Shown in pieces: positions 12,423 to 13,458 of a DNA stretch of 13,458 nt. The DNA comes from DATHGT01 sp035317605. GTDB lineage: Bacteria; Methylomirabilota; Methylomirabilia; Rokubacteriales; CSP1-6. The position numbers and the translations under genes were made by a program. Position 1 is the first letter of the stretch, and every line of letters begins with the position of its first letter. The stretch covers positions 1-13,458 of the forward strand of contig DATHGT010000370.1 of assembly GCA_035317605.1 (NCBI GenBank). The letters run 5' to 3'. The notes below the pieces were generated by a model, which was not told where the DNA came from, did not search any database, and saw nothing but the letters and a program-made list of their open reading frames with translations.

Positions 12423-13393
12423 AGCGGCACCCGACACGCGACCGTGTGACCGTTCCCCACGGCCAGTCGCGGCAGCGGCGGCTCGTCGCATACGGCCACG
12501 GCGCGCTCGCAGCGCGAACGATAGCGGCAGGGCGGCAGCGTCCCCCGCAGGTCCGGCACGGTACCGGGGATTGGTCGGAGATCGTCGAGGGTCGCCCGCG
12601 GCCGCGGGGTCGACGCGATCAGCCGCGCGGTGTAGGGATGGCGCGGCGAGGCGAACAGCTCGGCGGTGGGCGCGGTCTCCACCACGTGACCGGCGTGCAT
12701 GACCACGATCTGGTGCGCGCGCTCGCCGGCCAGCGCGAGATCGTGGGTGATCAGGATCATGGCCATCCGGGTGGCGCCGGCGATCTCCTCGATCAGCTCG
12801 AGGATGGCGGCCTGCGTGGTCACGTCCAGCCCCGTGGTCGGCTCGTCGGCGATGAGCAGCGAGGGGGAGCAGGCGACGGCGAGCGCGATCATCACGCGCT
12901 GGCACATGCCGCCCGACAGCTCGAACGGATACGCGTGATAGGCGCGGGCGGGGTCGGCGATCTGCACACGGGCGAGCAGGGTCAGCGCGCGCTCGCGGAC
13001 GTGAGCGCTCGGCAGGTTGGCGTGACGGCGCAGCACGTCCTCGATCTGCCGGCCCACCGGCCGGATCGGGTTGAGCGCCGTCCGCGGGTTCTGAAAGATC
13101 ATCGACAGCTCGCGCCCTCGATACTCGCGGAGCGTCCCCTCTCCGGCCCGGAGCAGATCGAGACCACCGAAGACCACGCGCCCGCTCGTCACCCGCGCCG
13201 CCGGATGAAGAATCCCGAGGATGGCCAGCGCGGTGACCGACTTGCCGGAGCCGCTCTCGCCGACCACCCCGACGGTCTCGCCGCGCCCGACCGTGAACGA
13301 GACACCATCCAGCGCCCGCACGATGCCGTCACGCGTCCGGAATTCCACCGACAGATCCTCGACGGCGAGGAGCGGGATCTCGGGAGTCGTCAT
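12419..13393 (-). CDS. dppD: Dipeptide/oligopeptide ABC transporter ATP-binding protein (DppD/OppD type)
   Basis: The partner ATPase of the peptide importer, 324 residues. Walker A is G45-V53 (GESGSGKSV), Q-loop Q101 (FQNPRTALNPI), signature LSGGMCQRV from 159, Walker B LLIADEP with D183/E184, and H-loop H217. The oligo_HPY region (SPRHPYTARLIASTPRP) is followed by four cysteines (C289, C295, C302, C320) with the same C-X5-C-X6-C-X17-C spacing as dppF, so both ATPases could hold an iron-sulfur cluster. ATG 13393 overlaps the dppC stop as ATGA; the stop overlaps the dppF start as GTGA. The signature has C164 in place of the more usual Q/R/S at that position, probably harmless. The two ATPases would act as a DppD-DppF heterodimer under the DppB-DppC channel. 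Confidence 0.94.
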   Translation of the reverse strand: MTTPEIPLLAVEDLSVEFRTRDGIVRALDGVSFTVGRGETVGVVGESGSGKSVTALAILGILHPAARVTSGRVVFGGLDLLRAGEGTLREYRGRELSMIFQNPRTALNPIRPVGRQIEDVLRRHANLPSAHVRERALTLLARVQIADPARAYHAYPFELSGGMCQRVMIALAVACSPSLLIADEPTTGLDVTTQAAILELIEEIAGATRMAMILITHDLALAGERAHQIVVMHAGHVVETAPTAELFASPRHPYTARLIASTPRPRATLDDLRPIPGTVPDLRGTLPPCRYRSRCERAVAVCDEPPLPRLAVGNGHTVACRVPL

Positions 13394-13458
13394 GTGCGCC
13401 GTCGCGGGTCGATGACGTCGCGGAGGGCATCACCCAGAAGATTGAAGCAGAACACCGC
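13390..13458 (-). CDS. dppC: Dipeptide ABC transporter permease, last 22 codons (5' end outside window)
   Basis: The minus strand from the window edge reads AVFCFNLLGDALRDVIDPRR before a TGA at 13392-13390. FNLLGD-LRD-DPR is the hallmark C-terminus of DppC/OppC permeases, the inner-membrane channel subunit. The stop overlaps the dppD start (ATGA). The rest of the permease, and presumably dppB and a periplasmic peptide-binding protein, lie beyond the window. Confidence 0.9.
   Translation of the reverse strand, partial: AVFCFNLLGDALRDVIDPRRRT

Noticed and set aside
11347..12905. Upstream extensions of the allophanate-hydrolase-C-like and dppF frames
   Set aside because: Both extensions are the preceding operon gene read in another frame; the GTGA overlaps give natural starts.
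1..13458. CRISPR arrays, tRNA/rRNA genes, transposases, riboswitches
   Set aside because: I looked on both strands and saw no regularly spaced repeats, cloverleaf-like sequence, transposase motif or riboswitch consensus.

Overview
The window is a G+C-rich bacterial chromosome segment with dense, short-spaced genes. Gene content (ferredoxin-type nitrate/nitrite assimilation, a stand-alone allophanate-hydrolase-C-like protein in a dipeptide transporter operon, several genes without Shine-Dalgarno sites) fits an uncultured soil or subsurface lineage such as Candidatus Rokubacteria/Methylomirabilota. That placement is an inference from style and content, not something the sequence proves.

Layout, left to right. 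(1) Bases 1-3457, + strand: a nitrate-assimilation operon with the C-terminal part of an assimilatory nitrate reductase (nasA, cut by the window edge), a ferredoxin-type nitrite reductase (nirA) and a uroporphyrinogen-III C-methyltransferase (cobA), joined by stop/start overlaps. CobA makes the precursor of siroheme, the cofactor NirA needs. (2) 3581-4714, +: an unrecognised secreted protein with a strong Shine-Dalgarno site, followed by a 15-bp perfect hairpin terminator. (3) 4818-5738, +: an SMP-30/gluconolactonase-like beta-propeller. (4) 5935-9474, +: a bifunctional proline dehydrogenase/P5C dehydrogenase (PutA without a DNA-binding domain). (5) 9484-10111, - strand: a Phd/YefM antitoxin and VapC-type PIN toxin pair with a visible promoter and operator-like direct repeats. 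(6) 10215-10958, +: a substrate-binding-protein-like gene with no signal peptide. (7) 10963-13458, - strand: a dipeptide ABC transporter operon, read dppC (only its last 22 codons) > dppD > dppF > allophanate-hydrolase-C-like protein, every junction a 4-base ATGA/GTGA overlap.

The metabolic genes share a nitrogen theme: nitrate to ammonium, proline to glutamate, and peptide or small amide uptake. The toxin-antitoxin pair and the secreted protein lie outside it.

The points most worth a second look are: two genes (cobA, vapC) whose homology-supported start appears to be CTG with a purine-rich ribosome site; a repeated arrangement of a TANNNT box 7-9 bases before ATG at four genes, suggesting leaderless transcripts; a short palindromic repeat shared between the putA leader and an in-frame extra segment of dppF; and the stand-alone allophanate-hydrolase-C-like protein in the dpp operon. 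I did not find a clearly new multi-gene system, CRISPR array, transposase or RNA gene.
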